A DNA stretch of 64,000 nt from Trabulsiella odontotermitis (GCF_030053895.1 NZ_CP125781.1:1674001-1738000); one strand, 5' to 3'. Numbered from the stretch's first letter, positions 34,358 to 43,869 are shown. Translations and numbers: made by a program. The notes: generated from the letters alone by a model not told the origin.

Positions 34358-35335
34358 TCAATCTAAACGAAGCTTCAACAGAGCCGCCTGTAAGGGGTTC
34401 CAGTCAACGTCAGCGTCATTGATAAGCTCAATGCGACTATCCGGGGGCGCGACGTTCTGTGTTTCAATATGCAGATCCAGCCCCTGACGATTAATGCGCA
34501 CCAGCCCTTCCGGGATACGCAGCACGCCCTTCACACGGGTCACCGGCGCGAGCCGCGCCCATTCGAGCAAGCCGATGGTATCGAACTTGGTGTCTGCATC
34601 GAAAATCCAGCCGCAGGCGTGATAGCCCTGACCGCTGTTGGTGCTGCGACGCCAGCGCTGATGCTCGGGAAGGCTGAGTGCCGCCAGCCCTTTGGTGACC
34701 GCATGTGAATGGGAATGCTCAGCGCTTTCCGGCAACGGCGCCAGGTTCTGACGCGGTGCATCGAGCAATGTCAGTGGGATTGCGCCCTGAGTGGCATGGT
34801 GTAATTCACGACCATCACCGCTCTGAGCCCACCAGTTTTCCAGCGCCTGCTGGCTTTCCGGCGTTTCGCGATCCTGCTTGTTGGCAATCACCATATCTGC
34901 GGCAGCAAGCTGATCGCGGAAGTTCTGATTATTGAGAACTTTATCATCCAGCAACTGGCGGGGATCCAGCACGCACAGCGTGGCGCGCAGATCAATCCAT
35001 GGTTCGTAGACTGGCGCGGTGAGTATGTCGAGGATCTGTTTCGGATGGCCCAGCCCGGTCGGTTCAATCAGCAGCCGGTCGGGCTTGCCCTGTCTCAGCA
35101 GGGTATTCAGCCCCACCTGCATTGGCAAACCATTCACACAACACATGCATCCGCCGGGAATTTCCTTCAGCAACGCGCCACTGTCTGCCAGTAGCGCGCC
35201 ATCAATACCTACTTCACCAAATTCGTTGACCAGCACGGCCCACTTTTCATCGGCAGGCTTGTGCGCCAGAAGATGCAGGATCGACGTGGTTTTTCCGCTA
35301 CCAAGGAAGCCGGTAATCAGATTCGTTTTGGTCAC
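34358..35335 (-). CDS. yeiR: Zinc-binding COG0523 GTPase YeiR
   Basis: A 325-residue G3E-family metallochaperone-type GTPase. The P-loop is GFLGSGKTT near residue 9, the zinc motif CMCC lies in GGCMCCVNG (about residue 63), and NKQD is the G4 motif. The C-terminal CobW_C domain starts near residue 230. The start is GTG 35335 with CTGGAG upstream, giving MTKTNLITGFLG as in E. coli; the upstream in-frame ATG at 35377 would add an unconserved 14 residues. In E. coli YeiR helps growth under metal chelation. Confidence 0.93.
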   Translation of the reverse strand: MTKTNLITGFLGSGKTTSILHLLAHKPADEKWAVLVNEFGEVGIDGALLADSGALLKEIPGGCMCCVNGLPMQVGLNTLLRQGKPDRLLIEPTGLGHPKQILDILTAPVYEPWIDLRATLCVLDPRQLLDDKVLNNQNFRDQLAAADMVIANKQDRETPESQQALENWWAQSGDGRELHHATQGAIPLTLLDAPRQNLAPLPESAEHSHSHAVTKGLAALSLPEHQRWRRSTNSGQGYHACGWIFDADTKFDTIGLLEWARLAPVTRVKGVLRIPEGLVRINRQGLDLHIETQNVAPPDSRIELINDADVDWNPLQAALLKLRLD

Positions 35336-35453
35336 GAGCACTCCAGAAAAGGTTACAGTCATCACATAACTGACCATCCTGGCGAAAAAATATCAGAATG
35401 AGAAGTTGTAAGGCGGACAAATATCCCGCTTGCCCGCTAAACCGCAGAAAATG

Positions 35454-36920
35454 CTAACTTCGCAGCGTGGTAATCAGCGCGTTCAGCGCGCCGTTATCGG
35501 CAATGCACTGCCAGGCCTGCTGCACCGCCGCCACAAAACGGGCATCGCGCGGCAGGTCGTTGCCAAAGATTTCGCTCAGCGTCAGCAGCGCCGTGACGCG
35601 TTCATCGTCGCGGCTCCCGGCGATCCGCTGGCGAATTTTCTCTGCCAGCGGGTCGCGCACGTCGATGGCGTGACCGGCATCATCCGTGCCGCTGACGTAG
35701 CGCATCCACCCGGCGACGCCGAGCGCCAGTAAGGGCCACGCGCTGTGGCGCGCCAGATGTACGCGAATGCCGTCCAGCATGCGCTGAGGCAGTTTCTGGC
35801 TACCGTCCATCGCAATCTGCCAGGTGCGATGTTGCAGCGCCGGATTGCTGAAACGCTCGATCAGGCTGTCGGCGTAGGCCGTCAGATCCACGCCAGTGAT
35901 GCACAGTGTTGGCGCCTGTTCAGTGAGCATCAGGCGCCTGGCCGCCTGGCGGAAATCCGCATTCTGCATGCAGTCGCTGATATGCTGAAAACCGGCAAGA
36001 TAACCGAGATACGCGAGGAATGAATGGCTGCCGTTCAGCATACGAAGTTTCATCTGTTCCCACGGCCGCACATCGCTGACCATCTGTACGCCAGCCACTT
36101 CCCATGCCGGGCGACCGGCAACGAAATGATCTTCGATTACCCACTGGATAAACGGCTCACCGCTGATGGCGCACGGATCAGGCACCCCGAGGAGGGCCGC
36201 GATTTCACTCAGCGAATCGTCTGTCGCGGCGGGCACAATACGATCGACCATGGTGCCAGGAAAACTGACATTTTCAGCAATCCACGCCGCCAGCGCCGGG
36301 GAACGTTTTTCCGCCATGCCCAGCACGGCATTCTTCACCACGTGGCCGTTATCAGGAATGTTATCGCAGGAGAGCACGGTAAACGGCGGCAGACCACGGG
36401 CGTGACGGCGATGCAGGGCTTCGACCAGGATCCCCGGCGCAGAGTGGGGCGCTTGCGGGTTTTCCAGATCATGCACAATGCGCGGCTGAGTGACGTCGAG
36501 CTGGCCGGTGGCCGGATCGATGCAATAGCCTTTTTCGGTGATGGTCAAAGAGACAATCGCCACCTGCGGCTCGCAGAATTTTTCGATAATCGCCGCCAGT
36601 GAGTCCAGTTTTGCGTTCAGGCATTCATGCACCGCGCCGACCACGATGGCCTGATTTCCGGCGGCCCCTTTTTCCAGCACCGTGTAGAGATGATCCTGTT
36701 CGCGCAACTGCGTCATTAATTGATCGCCGCTGAACAGGCTGATTTCGCAAATGCCCCAGTCGCCTCCCGTGGCGTTCAACACCCGGTCGGTCAGCAGCGC
36801 CTGATGGGCGCGGTGAAAGGCACCAAAGCCGAAATGCACAATGCGTGAGCGGAGCTGCTGCCGGTCATAGGTGGGCAGTTGCACGCTGTCGGGAAGTCGG
36901 GTGGTGGCAATGTTCTTCAT
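35454..36920 (-). CDS. yeiQ: Mannitol dehydrogenase-family oxidoreductase YeiQ (fructuronate reductase-like)
   Basis: A 488-residue NAD-dependent polyol/hexuronate dehydrogenase of the UxuB/MtlD type. Rossmann region VHFGFGAFHRAHQA lies near residue 28; the family catalytic region is VDRIVPAATDDS...EPFIQWVIED...MKLRMLNGSHSFLAYLGYL. ATG 36920 (MKNIATTRLP) gives the E. coli YeiQ length. It is divergent from uxuA (mannonate dehydratase) with a UxuR/ExuR-like operator between them. This supports a role in the fructuronate-to-mannonate step for this paralogue. Confidence 0.9.
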   Translation of the reverse strand: MKNIATTRLPDSVQLPTYDRQQLRSRIVHFGFGAFHRAHQALLTDRVLNATGGDWGICEISLFSGDQLMTQLREQDHLYTVLEKGAAGNQAIVVGAVHECLNAKLDSLAAIIEKFCEPQVAIVSLTITEKGYCIDPATGQLDVTQPRIVHDLENPQAPHSAPGILVEALHRRHARGLPPFTVLSCDNIPDNGHVVKNAVLGMAEKRSPALAAWIAENVSFPGTMVDRIVPAATDDSLSEIAALLGVPDPCAISGEPFIQWVIEDHFVAGRPAWEVAGVQMVSDVRPWEQMKLRMLNGSHSFLAYLGYLAGFQHISDCMQNADFRQAARRLMLTEQAPTLCITGVDLTAYADSLIERFSNPALQHRTWQIAMDGSQKLPQRMLDGIRVHLARHSAWPLLALGVAGWMRYVSGTDDAGHAIDVRDPLAEKIRQRIAGSRDDERVTALLTLSEIFGNDLPRDARFVAAVQQAWQCIADNGALNALITTLRS

Positions 36921-36984
36921 TCTGTATACACCTGAATAACGATTAGTTAACAAGCGTCAGTGTAAAGTTATATGACAACAATTT

Positions 36985-37002
36985 AAATTGGTGTGCCTTG
37001 TT
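36985..37002. promoter_or_regulatory. UxuR/ExuR-like operator between yeiQ and uxuA
   Basis: AAATTGGTGTGCCTTGTT matches the left half and centre of the hexuronate regulator consensus AAATTGGTATACCAATTT (AAATTGGT then TRCC). A TGTGA CRP half-site follows at about 37013. Position in the divergent promoter region fits control of both genes. Confidence 0.5.
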
Positions 37003-37126
37003 TCTGTGGTTAATGTGAGCTGGATCAATCAATGCTGCCGGGGTATTTGACCATTATGGCTAAGCCTGTATGGTAGTCGTCATTACGTTTTTTATTATTG
37101 GTATAACAACTTTAGAGGGTGAGACC

Positions 37127-38317
37127 ATGGAGCAAACCTGGCGTTGGTATGGACCGAATGATCCGGTATCTCTTGATGATGTGCGTCAGGCGGGGGCGAC
37201 CGGCGTCGTGACTGCGCTGCACCATATCCCGAATGGACAAGTCTGGCCGGTTGAGGAAATTAAAAAGCGTCAGGCGCTGCTGGCGGAAAAAGGGCTGACC
37301 TGGTCCGTGGTCGAGAGCATTCCGGTGCATGAAGATATCAAAACCCATAGCGGGCAGTGTGAGACCTGGATTGCCAACTATCAGCAGAGCATTCGCAATC
37401 TGGCGGCCTGCGGCATTGATACCGTGTGCTACAACTTCATGCCGATCCTCGACTGGACGCGTACCGACCTCGAATATCAACTGCCGGACGGCTCAAAAGC
37501 GCTGCGCTTTGACCAAATCGCCTTTGCGGCCTTCGAGCTGCATATCCTCAAGCGTGAAGGCGCTGAAGCGGATTACAGCGCCGACGAACAGCGTCAGGCG
37601 CAGGCGTATTTCCGCGCGATGCGCGAAGACGATATTAACAAGCTGACGCGCAATATCATTGCCGGGCTTCCGGGTGCGGAAGAGGGCTACACCCTTGATC
37701 AGTTCCGTGCGCGTCTGGCGGAATATGACCATATCAGCAAAGAGACACTGCGCGAGAATATGGCCCGTTTCCTGCGCGCCATTGTGCCGGTGGCAGAAGA
37801 AGTGGGCGTGCGTCTGGCTGTTCACCCGGACGACCCGCCGCGCCCGATCCTCGGTCTGCCGCGTATTGTGTCGACCATTGAAGATATGCAGTGGCTGAAA
37901 GAGACCGTCGACAGCATCAACAACGGTTTCACCATGTGCACCGGCTCCTACGGCGTGCGCGCCGATAACGACCTGGTGAAGATGATTGAAACCTTCGGCG
38001 ATCGCATTCACTTCACGCACCTGCGCGCCACCTGCCGGGAAGACAACCCGAAAACTTTCCATGAAGGGGCGCATCTGTACGGTGACGTCAACATGGTGGC
38101 GGTGGTGGATGCGATTCTGAGCGAAGAGCAACGGCGTAAAAAAGCGGGTGATCTGCGTCCGATTCCGTTCCGTCCGGACCACGGTCATCAGATGCTCGAC
38201 GATCTGAAAAAGAAAACCAATCCAGGTTATTCGGCGATTGGGCGTCTGAAGGGGATGGCGGAAGTGCGCGGCGTTGAGCTGGCGCTGAAAATGACGAAAT
38301 ACCCTGACTTGTTGTAA
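37127..38317 (+). CDS. uxuA: Mannonate dehydratase UxuA
   Basis: A 396-residue enzyme that dehydrates D-mannonate to 2-keto-3-deoxygluconate in hexuronate breakdown; TIM-barrel, divalent-metal dependent. It is clearly homologous to E. coli UxuA along its whole length (MEQTWRWYGPNDPVSL; VCYNFMPILDWTRTDLEY; HPDDPPRPILGLPRIVS; FRPDHGHQMLDDLKKK). In E. coli uxuA lies elsewhere, with uxuB; here it stands divergent from yeiQ. ATG 37127 has an AGAGGGTGAG ribosome binding site and gives the family start; the frame is open upstream from 37070. Confidence 0.95.
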   Translation: MEQTWRWYGPNDPVSLDDVRQAGATGVVTALHHIPNGQVWPVEEIKKRQALLAEKGLTWSVVESIPVHEDIKTHSGQCETWIANYQQSIRNLAACGIDTVCYNFMPILDWTRTDLEYQLPDGSKALRFDQIAFAAFELHILKREGAEADYSADEQRQAQAYFRAMREDDINKLTRNIIAGLPGAEEGYTLDQFRARLAEYDHISKETLRENMARFLRAIVPVAEEVGVRLAVHPDDPPRPILGLPRIVSTIEDMQWLKETVDSINNGFTMCTGSYGVRADNDLVKMIETFGDRIHFTHLRATCREDNPKTFHEGAHLYGDVNMVAVVDAILSEEQRRKKAGDLRPIPFRPDHGHQMLDDLKKKTNPGYSAIGRLKGMAEVRGVELALKMTKYPDLL

Positions 38318-38331
38318 TCAGGCGCAATGAA

Positions 38332-38358
38332 AAAGGACGGTGAAAACCGTCCTTTTTT
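38332..38358. terminator. Terminator between uxuA and yeiP
   Basis: AAAGGACGGT-GAAA-ACCGTCCTTT with an A run before and a T run after can end both convergent transcripts. Confidence 0.88.
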
Positions 38359-38365
38359 ACGTTTA

Positions 38366-38938
38366 TCAGTCCGCGCGACCCATATAGCGTTTTTCTTCGA
38401 TATGGATGCGGATCTTCTCACCGGTGGTGAGGTATTCCGGCACCTGAACCACCAGACCCGTGGTCAGCGTCGCAGGCTTGGTACGGGAGCTGGCGGACGC
38501 GCCTTTGATGCCCGGCGCCGTTTCAACGATTTCCAGATCCACCGTCTGCGGCAATTCCAGCGCCAGCAACTGGCTGTCCCACAGCAGCACCTGCATTTCA
38601 GGCATCCCGCCTTCCGGAATGAACTGCAGCTCTTCTTCAATCTGATCTTTGGTAAAGGTGTACGGCGTGTAGTCTTCTTTATCCATGAACACGTATTCGT
38701 CGCCGTCGACATAAGAGAAGTCAACGAAACGGCGGGTCAGCGTAACGGTATCCAGAATGTCGTCACCTTTAAAACGCTCTTCGACTTTCAGGCCAGTGCG
38801 GACATCGGAGAAGCGCATTTTGTACAGCGTTGCGGCGCCACGGGCGCTCGGTGACTGAATATCAATGTCTTTCACAATCAGCAGTTTGCCGTTGTAATTC
38901 AGCACCATACCTTTCTTAATTTCGTTCGCTCTTGGCAT
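38366..38938 (-). CDS. yeiP: Elongation factor P-like protein YeiP (EfpL)
   Basis: A 190-residue EF-P paralogue that relieves ribosome stalling, with the three-domain EF-P architecture. The domain I loop that carries the modified Lys in EF-P reads DIQSPSARGAATLYK here, with Arg at the tip and a longer loop, as in enterobacterial YeiP. It is collinear with E. coli YeiP (MPRANEIKKGMVLNYNGKLL). Confidence 0.96.
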   Translation of the reverse strand: MPRANEIKKGMVLNYNGKLLIVKDIDIQSPSARGAATLYKMRFSDVRTGLKVEERFKGDDILDTVTLTRRFVDFSYVDGDEYVFMDKEDYTPYTFTKDQIEEELQFIPEGGMPEMQVLLWDSQLLALELPQTVDLEIVETAPGIKGASASSRTKPATLTTGLVVQVPEYLTTGEKIRIHIEEKRYMGRAD

Positions 38939-39073
38939 TGCAGTAATCCTGTCTTTAAAGGTGTCAAAAATATCGCGTCAAAGTACTCGCGCCGGGCCTT
39001 TCAGGCAAGTGGAATTCGCCGGTTTTGTGAAAAGGTGATAAGGTGCGCAGCCAGACTCTCAGGAGATACCGTT

Positions 39074-39340
39074 ATGAATTGCCGTCCGGACTGTGGCGCC
39101 TGTTGTATCGCGCCGTCAATTTCCAGCCCAATCCCCGGCATGCCGCACGGAAAACCGTCGAACGTCCGGTGTGTTCAACTGTCGGACGACAACTTATGCA
39201 ACATTTTTGGCTCGGACTCACGTCCCGCGGTTTGCAGCAGCCTGAAACCGTCCCTGGAGATGTGTGCAACGAATCGCGATGAAGCGATGACCTGGCTTAT
39301 CAGCCTTGAGGCTGAAACCGCTCCCGTCTCAGCCGGATAA
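39074..39340 (+). CDS. yeiW: YkgJ-type cysteine cluster protein YeiW
   Basis: An 88-residue UPF0153 protein with six cysteines: CRPDCGACC near the start, CNIF, VCSSL and EMC later, an arrangement typical of zinc/iron-chelating cluster proteins. It matches E. coli YeiW (CRPDCGACC.APSISSPIPGMP.GKP). ATG 39074 is chosen from the family start; CAGGAG lies upstream. In E. coli it lies between yeiP and setB; here the metal island begins directly after it. Confidence 0.9.
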   Translation: MNCRPDCGACCIAPSISSPIPGMPHGKPSNVRCVQLSDDNLCNIFGSDSRPAVCSSLKPSLEMCATNRDEAMTWLISLEAETAPVSAG

Positions 39341-39363
39341 CGCAACATCGCGGTGTGGCAGGC

Positions 39364-39714
39364 TTATTTGTGGTTGCTAAGCCATTTATTCATCATTTCA
39401 ATCTCGCCTTTCTGCGCCTTAATGATATCTTCTGCCAGCTTGCGCATTTCGGGATCTTTACCGTATTTCAGTTCGGTCTCGGCCATGGCAATAGCGCCTT
39501 CGTGATGGGCGGTCATCCCTTTCGCAAACGCTTTATCAGGATCCGGATCTTTGACCCCCTCCATCATCTTATCGTGCATGGTCGTCATTCCGCTCATATA
39601 TTCCTGAGAGGACGCGGACGCGCCTTTATCAGGCATCGCCATTGACGAATGCTCAGCGGAGAAAGCGGCGCCAGTTACCATTAATAGCAGAAAAAGTGAT
39701 GTTTTCAGTTTCAT
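39364..39714 (-). CDS. DUF305 periplasmic protein (CopM-like)
   Basis: A 116-residue protein with a cleavable signal peptide (MKLKTSLFLLLMVTGAAFSA-EH) and a DUF305 four-helix bundle. The DUF305 signature is seen as MIxHHxGA-like TAHHEGAIAMAETELKYGKDPEMRKLAEDIIKAQ, and eleven mature-chain Met and four His could bind copper or silver. It lies 82 bp downstream of cusS on the same strand, so it may share the cusRS transcript. Related CopM binds copper in cyanobacteria. Metal binding in this copy is inferred. Confidence 0.85.
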   Translation of the reverse strand: MKLKTSLFLLLMVTGAAFSAEHSSMAMPDKGASASSQEYMSGMTTMHDKMMEGVKDPDPDKAFAKGMTAHHEGAIAMAETELKYGKDPEMRKLAEDIIKAQKGEIEMMNKWLSNHK

Positions 39715-39796
39715 AAACGGACTCCTTAACTCGGTTAGACACGGCGTTATTATAGTTCAGCAACATGAAAAGCCCTTTATTACCGGAAGATTACCG

Positions 39797-41260
39797 CTAT
39801 CGCGGATTTCCCGGCCGCGGCACAGATAATGTAAATCGCGTGGAGACGCTATCGGATTCGACGCTCACTTTTCCGTGGTGAGCGGTCACTATCGATTTAA
39901 CAATCGCCAGACCGATGCCACTGCCTTCGCCTTTGCGTTGTCGGGAAGGGTCGACCCGGTAAAACCGATCAAAAAGCCGTGCTAAATGTGCTTCAGGGAT
40001 TGGTTTGCCCGGGTTTTCAATAATGAGTTCAACGTGGTTTGCCTGTTCGGTGACCGACACCGTCACCGTCTGCCCTTCCGGCGTGTAACGAATCGCGTTC
40101 GACAGGAGATTATTGATGGCTCTTCGGTACATCAGGGGATCGCCTTCAATCACACAGGGGGCGCCGTTAAAGGCCAGCGTGATGCCGCGCTCCTCCGCCC
40201 AGGCCTCGAAGAAATCAAAAACTTTGATCACTTCCGCGCTCAAATCAAATTTCACCGTCTCGGGAATTAACTGGTTATTATCAGCCTGGGCGAGAAAAAG
40301 CATATCGCTGACCATTTTTGTCATGCGGTTATATTCTTCCAGGCTGGAATAAAGCACATCTTCCAGCTCACTTTGCGTCCGGTGCTGACTCAGGGCGATT
40401 TCGGTTTGGGTGACCAGATTAGTAATCGGGGTTCTGATTTCGTGCGCGATATCGGCGGAGAAATTGGCCTGCCGGGTAAAAACATCCTCAATTCTTTCAA
40501 TCATGTGATTAAACGAGATCACCAGTTGTTCCAGTTCAATCGGCACCCGGGACGGTTCCAGCCGGACATCCAGGTTCTCGGAAGTAATATTTTTAATCGC
40601 ATCGCTCACATTGCGCAGCGGCTGATGACCTTTACGCACGGCAATATGGATAGTGATGATAATCAGCAAACTGATGACGACAGCAATGGCGATTAAATTC
40701 TTTTTTAGCGCCGCAAGATAATGGAGATGGAAATTGATGGAAAGACCAATCAGCAGTTGATAAGGCTGCGGTTTTCCATCGCGGATATAGTCGCCCGACG
40801 AGGCGATTATCCTGAACGTTTCTCTTTTCATTTGCGCGCCCGAATGCGTTGAAACGGCGCTGTGATTATCCGCCGTCCAGGTAAAAATCTCACCGGCAGG
40901 GCGGTTTACGGGAAAGGTGACGTCCTTCAGGGCCGGTAATAACGATGCTCCCTGTGACGTACTGAACAGGATTTCGCCCTGCGCGTCCTGCAGCACCGCC
41001 GAAATACCGCGATAGCTGGCAAGAAATTCGCGCATTTTAGTTATTTTTTGTCCTTCCGACGTTGCGGAAGCGTGGAGGATATTATTCAGTGTGGCATTGA
41101 TTTGCTGCAGATCGCTGACATCCTGTTCGGCAAAATGTTTTTCAACGGAATGCAGCATAATCCAGGTAAAAGCAATAAACGCCAGAATCGTTGACAGGCT
41201 GATAAAAAATGTCAGCCGCAGGGCCAGAGAGAACGGGCGGTGGGAGAGATTAATGCGCAT
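39797..41260 (-). CDS. cusS: Copper/silver sensor histidine kinase CusS
   Basis: A 487-residue heavy-metal sensor kinase of the IrlB/CusS type. Two membrane helices (about 15-37 and 187-207) flank a periplasmic sensor domain; HAMP follows, then the H-box FSADIAHEIRTPITNL (His at about 271), N-box and the ATP lid GEGSGIGLAIV. In E. coli it senses Ag(I)/Cu(I) in the periplasm and phosphorylates CusR. It overlaps cusR by 11 bp. The cusRS pair is divergent from cusCFBA, as in E. coli, but at a different chromosomal place. Confidence 0.94.
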   Translation of the reverse strand: MRINLSHRPFSLALRLTFFISLSTILAFIAFTWIMLHSVEKHFAEQDVSDLQQINATLNNILHASATSEGQKITKMREFLASYRGISAVLQDAQGEILFSTSQGASLLPALKDVTFPVNRPAGEIFTWTADNHSAVSTHSGAQMKRETFRIIASSGDYIRDGKPQPYQLLIGLSINFHLHYLAALKKNLIAIAVVISLLIIITIHIAVRKGHQPLRNVSDAIKNITSENLDVRLEPSRVPIELEQLVISFNHMIERIEDVFTRQANFSADIAHEIRTPITNLVTQTEIALSQHRTQSELEDVLYSSLEEYNRMTKMVSDMLFLAQADNNQLIPETVKFDLSAEVIKVFDFFEAWAEERGITLAFNGAPCVIEGDPLMYRRAINNLLSNAIRYTPEGQTVTVSVTEQANHVELIIENPGKPIPEAHLARLFDRFYRVDPSRQRKGEGSGIGLAIVKSIVTAHHGKVSVESDSVSTRFTLSVPRPGNPR

Positions 41261-41933
41261 CCGGAACCTCTAACATATAGCCAACGCCGCGCACCGTCTG
41301 GATTAATTTCGGCTCAAAATCATTGTCGATTTTGCCGCGAAGGCGCTTCACCGCCACATCTATTGCATTGGTGTCGCTGTCAAAGTTCATATCCCAGACC
41401 TGAGAGGCGATCAGGGAGCGGGGGAGAACCTCTCCCTGATGGCGAATAAAAAATTCCAGCAGGCTGAACTCTTTACTCGTCAGCAGGATGCGCTTTCCGG
41501 CCCGGATGACTTTTCTCGAGACCAGATCAAGCGTCAGATCGGCGACCTGAAACTGACTTTCAGAGATAACCGTGTTGCCGCGACGCAGCAGGGTGCGGAC
41601 ACGGGCAAGCAGCTCGGCGAAGGCAAACGGTTTCACCAGATAATCATCAGCGCCCAGTTCAAGCCCTTTGACCCGATGCTCAACGGTGCCAAGCGCCGTC
41701 AACAGCAAAACGGGCATTCCCTTACCGGCCGAGCGCAACATGCGGATAATCTCCCAGCCGTTGACGTCAGGGAGCATGATGTCGAGGATCAGCAGATCGT
41801 ACTCAGCGGTCATCGCCAGATGATAGCCCGTCAGGCCATTATCCGCGTGATCGACCACGAACCCGGCCTCGGTCAGCCCTTTGCTGAGATATTCCCCTGT
41901 TTTAATTTCGTCTTCGACGATCAGTATTTTCAT
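41250..41933 (-). CDS. cusR: Copper response regulator CusR
   Basis: A 227-residue OmpR-family regulator: receiver domain with EDE at residues 7-9 (VEDEIKTGEYL), phospho-acceptor Asp51 in LLILDIMLPDVNG, Thr near 79 (LLTALG), Lys near 101 (DYLVKPF); the winged helix follows about residue 130. It is expected to activate cusCFBA through the palindrome at 42002. Confidence 0.95.
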   Translation of the reverse strand: MKILIVEDEIKTGEYLSKGLTEAGFVVDHADNGLTGYHLAMTAEYDLLILDIMLPDVNGWEIIRMLRSAGKGMPVLLLTALGTVEHRVKGLELGADDYLVKPFAFAELLARVRTLLRRGNTVISESQFQVADLTLDLVSRKVIRAGKRILLTSKEFSLLEFFIRHQGEVLPRSLIASQVWDMNFDSDTNAIDVAVKRLRGKIDNDFEPKLIQTVRGVGYMLEVPDAH

Positions 41934-42001
41934 GTTACTCCCCGGTCAGCCTGTTACTGACATTCTAGTGAGCACCTGTCGCTTATCAACGGCTTAATCC
42001 C

Positions 42002-42020
42002 AAAATGACAATATTGTCAT
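42002..42020. promoter_or_regulatory. CusR box between cusR and cusC
   Basis: AAAATGACAATATTGTCAT, with the perfect 16-bp palindrome ATGACAATATTGTCAT, matches the E. coli CusR box (AAAATGACAANNTTGTCATTTT). It lies between the divergent cusRS and cusCFBA operons, about 70 bp upstream of cusC. Confidence 0.9.
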
Positions 42021-42092
42021 CATCCCGTCACCTGCCAAACAGAGTGCTTTCGTTACAGTACCGCTATCCATCATCCGGCAAGTGTTTGCGTT

Positions 42093-43478
42093 ATGTTCCG
42101 ATTAAAACGACTGAGCATCAGCACTATTTTCTTTCTGGCGGGCTGCGTCTCTCTGGCCCCGGACTATCAGCGTCCGCCATCGCCGGTACCACAACAATTT
42201 TCCCTGTCACATCATGGGTTGGTGCCGTCCGTTAATGGTTACCAGCAGACCGGATGGCGCACCTTCTTTGCGGATCCTGAAGTCGCCGGGCTTATCACGG
42301 AGGCGCTGAATAATAACCGGGATCTGCGGATGGCGACCCTGAAAGTGCAGGAAGCGCGGGCGCAATATAACGTCACGGATGCTGACCGCTATCCGCAACT
42401 GAACGCCGCGTCAGAAATAACTTACAGCGGCGGGCTGAAAAGTGACAAGCCAACCACACAGCAGTATGAAGCCGGCATGGATCTCAGCTTTGAGCTGGAT
42501 TTTTTCGGCAAGCTGAAAAATATGAGCGACGCCGACAGGCAGAATTTTTTCGCCAGCGAGGAAGCCCGGCGTTCGGTGCAGCTCCTGCTTGTCTCGAGCG
42601 TGTCACAGAGCTATTTCAACCAGCAACTGGCTTATGCGCAGCTTAGCATTGCCAGGGAAACGCTCAGCAATTATGAGCAGTCCTACGGCTTTGTTGAGCA
42701 GCAGCTGGTGACGGGCAGCACCACTGTGCTGGCCCTCGAGCAGGCCCGTGGGCTGATTGAAAGCACCCGGGCAGATATCGCCAGAAGAGAAGGTGAGCTG
42801 GCGCAGGCGAATAATGCGCTGCAACTGGTGCTGGGTACTTACCGCGCCGCCCCGAAAAGCAGTCCTGATAAAGAAAAAGATGTGAATCCGGTGACGCTGC
42901 CGCCAGACCTGTCATCAGATATTTTATTGCAGCGTCCGGATATTATGGAGGCGGAATATCAGTTAAGGGCGGCAAATGCCAATATTGGCGCCGCGCGGGC
43001 GGCGTTTTTCCCGTCCATCTCTCTGACCAGCGGGCTGTCCACCGGCAGTACTGAGCTCTCAAATCTGTTTAGCGCGGCAGGTGGAATGTGGAATTTTATC
43101 CCGAAAATAGACATCCCTATTTTTAATGCCGGGCGTAACGAAGCCAATCTGAAACTGGCAGAGATCCGCCAGCAGCAATCTGTCGTTAATTACGAGCAAA
43201 AAATTCAAACGGCATTCAAAGAGGTGTCCGATGCCCTGGCGCTGCGCGCGAGCATTAGCCAGCAGATCGCGGCGCAACAACGCTATCTCGACTCTCTCAA
43301 CATCACCCTCCAGCGCGCCCGCGGGTTATATGCGAGCGGGGCGGTCAGTTATATCGAAGTGCTTGATGCAGAGCGTTCTTTATTCTCAACCCGTCAGGCC
43401 ATTCTGGACCTTAACTATTCACAACAGGTGAATGAAATTAATCTCTTCACCGCCCTGGGTGGCGGCTGGACAGAATAG
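42093..43478 (+). CDS. cusC: Outer membrane channel CusC
   Basis: A 461-residue TolC-family lipoprotein of the NodT type, the outer membrane exit duct of the Cus efflux pump. The lipobox is FLAGC (Cys at residue 17). Two OEP domains follow, with AAFFPSISLTSGLS near 305 and FNAGRNEANLKLAEIRQQQSV near 345. First gene of cusCFBA. Confidence 0.95.
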   Translation: MFRLKRLSISTIFFLAGCVSLAPDYQRPPSPVPQQFSLSHHGLVPSVNGYQQTGWRTFFADPEVAGLITEALNNNRDLRMATLKVQEARAQYNVTDADRYPQLNAASEITYSGGLKSDKPTTQQYEAGMDLSFELDFFGKLKNMSDADRQNFFASEEARRSVQLLLVSSVSQSYFNQQLAYAQLSIARETLSNYEQSYGFVEQQLVTGSTTVLALEQARGLIESTRADIARREGELAQANNALQLVLGTYRAAPKSSPDKEKDVNPVTLPPDLSSDILLQRPDIMEAEYQLRAANANIGAARAAFFPSISLTSGLSTGSTELSNLFSAAGGMWNFIPKIDIPIFNAGRNEANLKLAEIRQQQSVVNYEQKIQTAFKEVSDALALRASISQQIAAQQRYLDSLNITLQRARGLYASGAVSYIEVLDAERSLFSTRQAILDLNYSQQVNEINLFTALGGGWTE

Positions 43479-43509
43479 TCTTCACAACTCAGATAAACAG
43501 GAAAAAAGT

Positions 43510-43869
43510 ATGCGTAATTCAATTAATGCCGTTTTATTCGCCACGCTTTCCGTTATTTTCTCCGCTGGTGTTCAGGCGGCGGAACATCAGCATGAAAATA
43601 TGAATATGGAGATGACACATGACAGCGCCGCAGAGCAGCTTGTCCAGGGAACTGGTGTGGTGAAAGCCATTGATTACGACACGAAGAAAGTCACTATTGA
43701 CCATGAAGCGATCCCCGCGATTGGCTGGCCCGCGATGACCATGCGCTTCACCTTTACCGACGCAGACAGCAGCATCCGCAATTTAAAACCGGGCAGTCAT
43801 GTGAACTTCTCTTTTGTACAACAAGGGAATATCTCGTTACTGAAAAGTATTGAAGAAACCCATTCCTGA
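43510..43869 (+). CDS. cusF: Periplasmic copper/silver chaperone CusF
   Basis: A 119-residue chaperone with a signal peptide (MRNSINAVLFATLSVIFSAGVQA). The CusF metal site is complete: His in IDHEAIPAIGW, Trp in GWPAMTMRF and the two Met of MTM; the Trp-metal contact is typical. It hands Cu(I)/Ag(I) to CusB. An extra His/Met stretch (EHQHENMNMEMTH) at the mature N-terminus may bind more metal. ATG 43510 begins the signal peptide. Confidence 0.94.
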   Translation: MRNSINAVLFATLSVIFSAGVQAAEHQHENMNMEMTHDSAAEQLVQGTGVVKAIDYDTKKVTIDHEAIPAIGWPAMTMRFTFTDADSSIRNLKPGSHVNFSFVQQGNISLLKSIEETHS

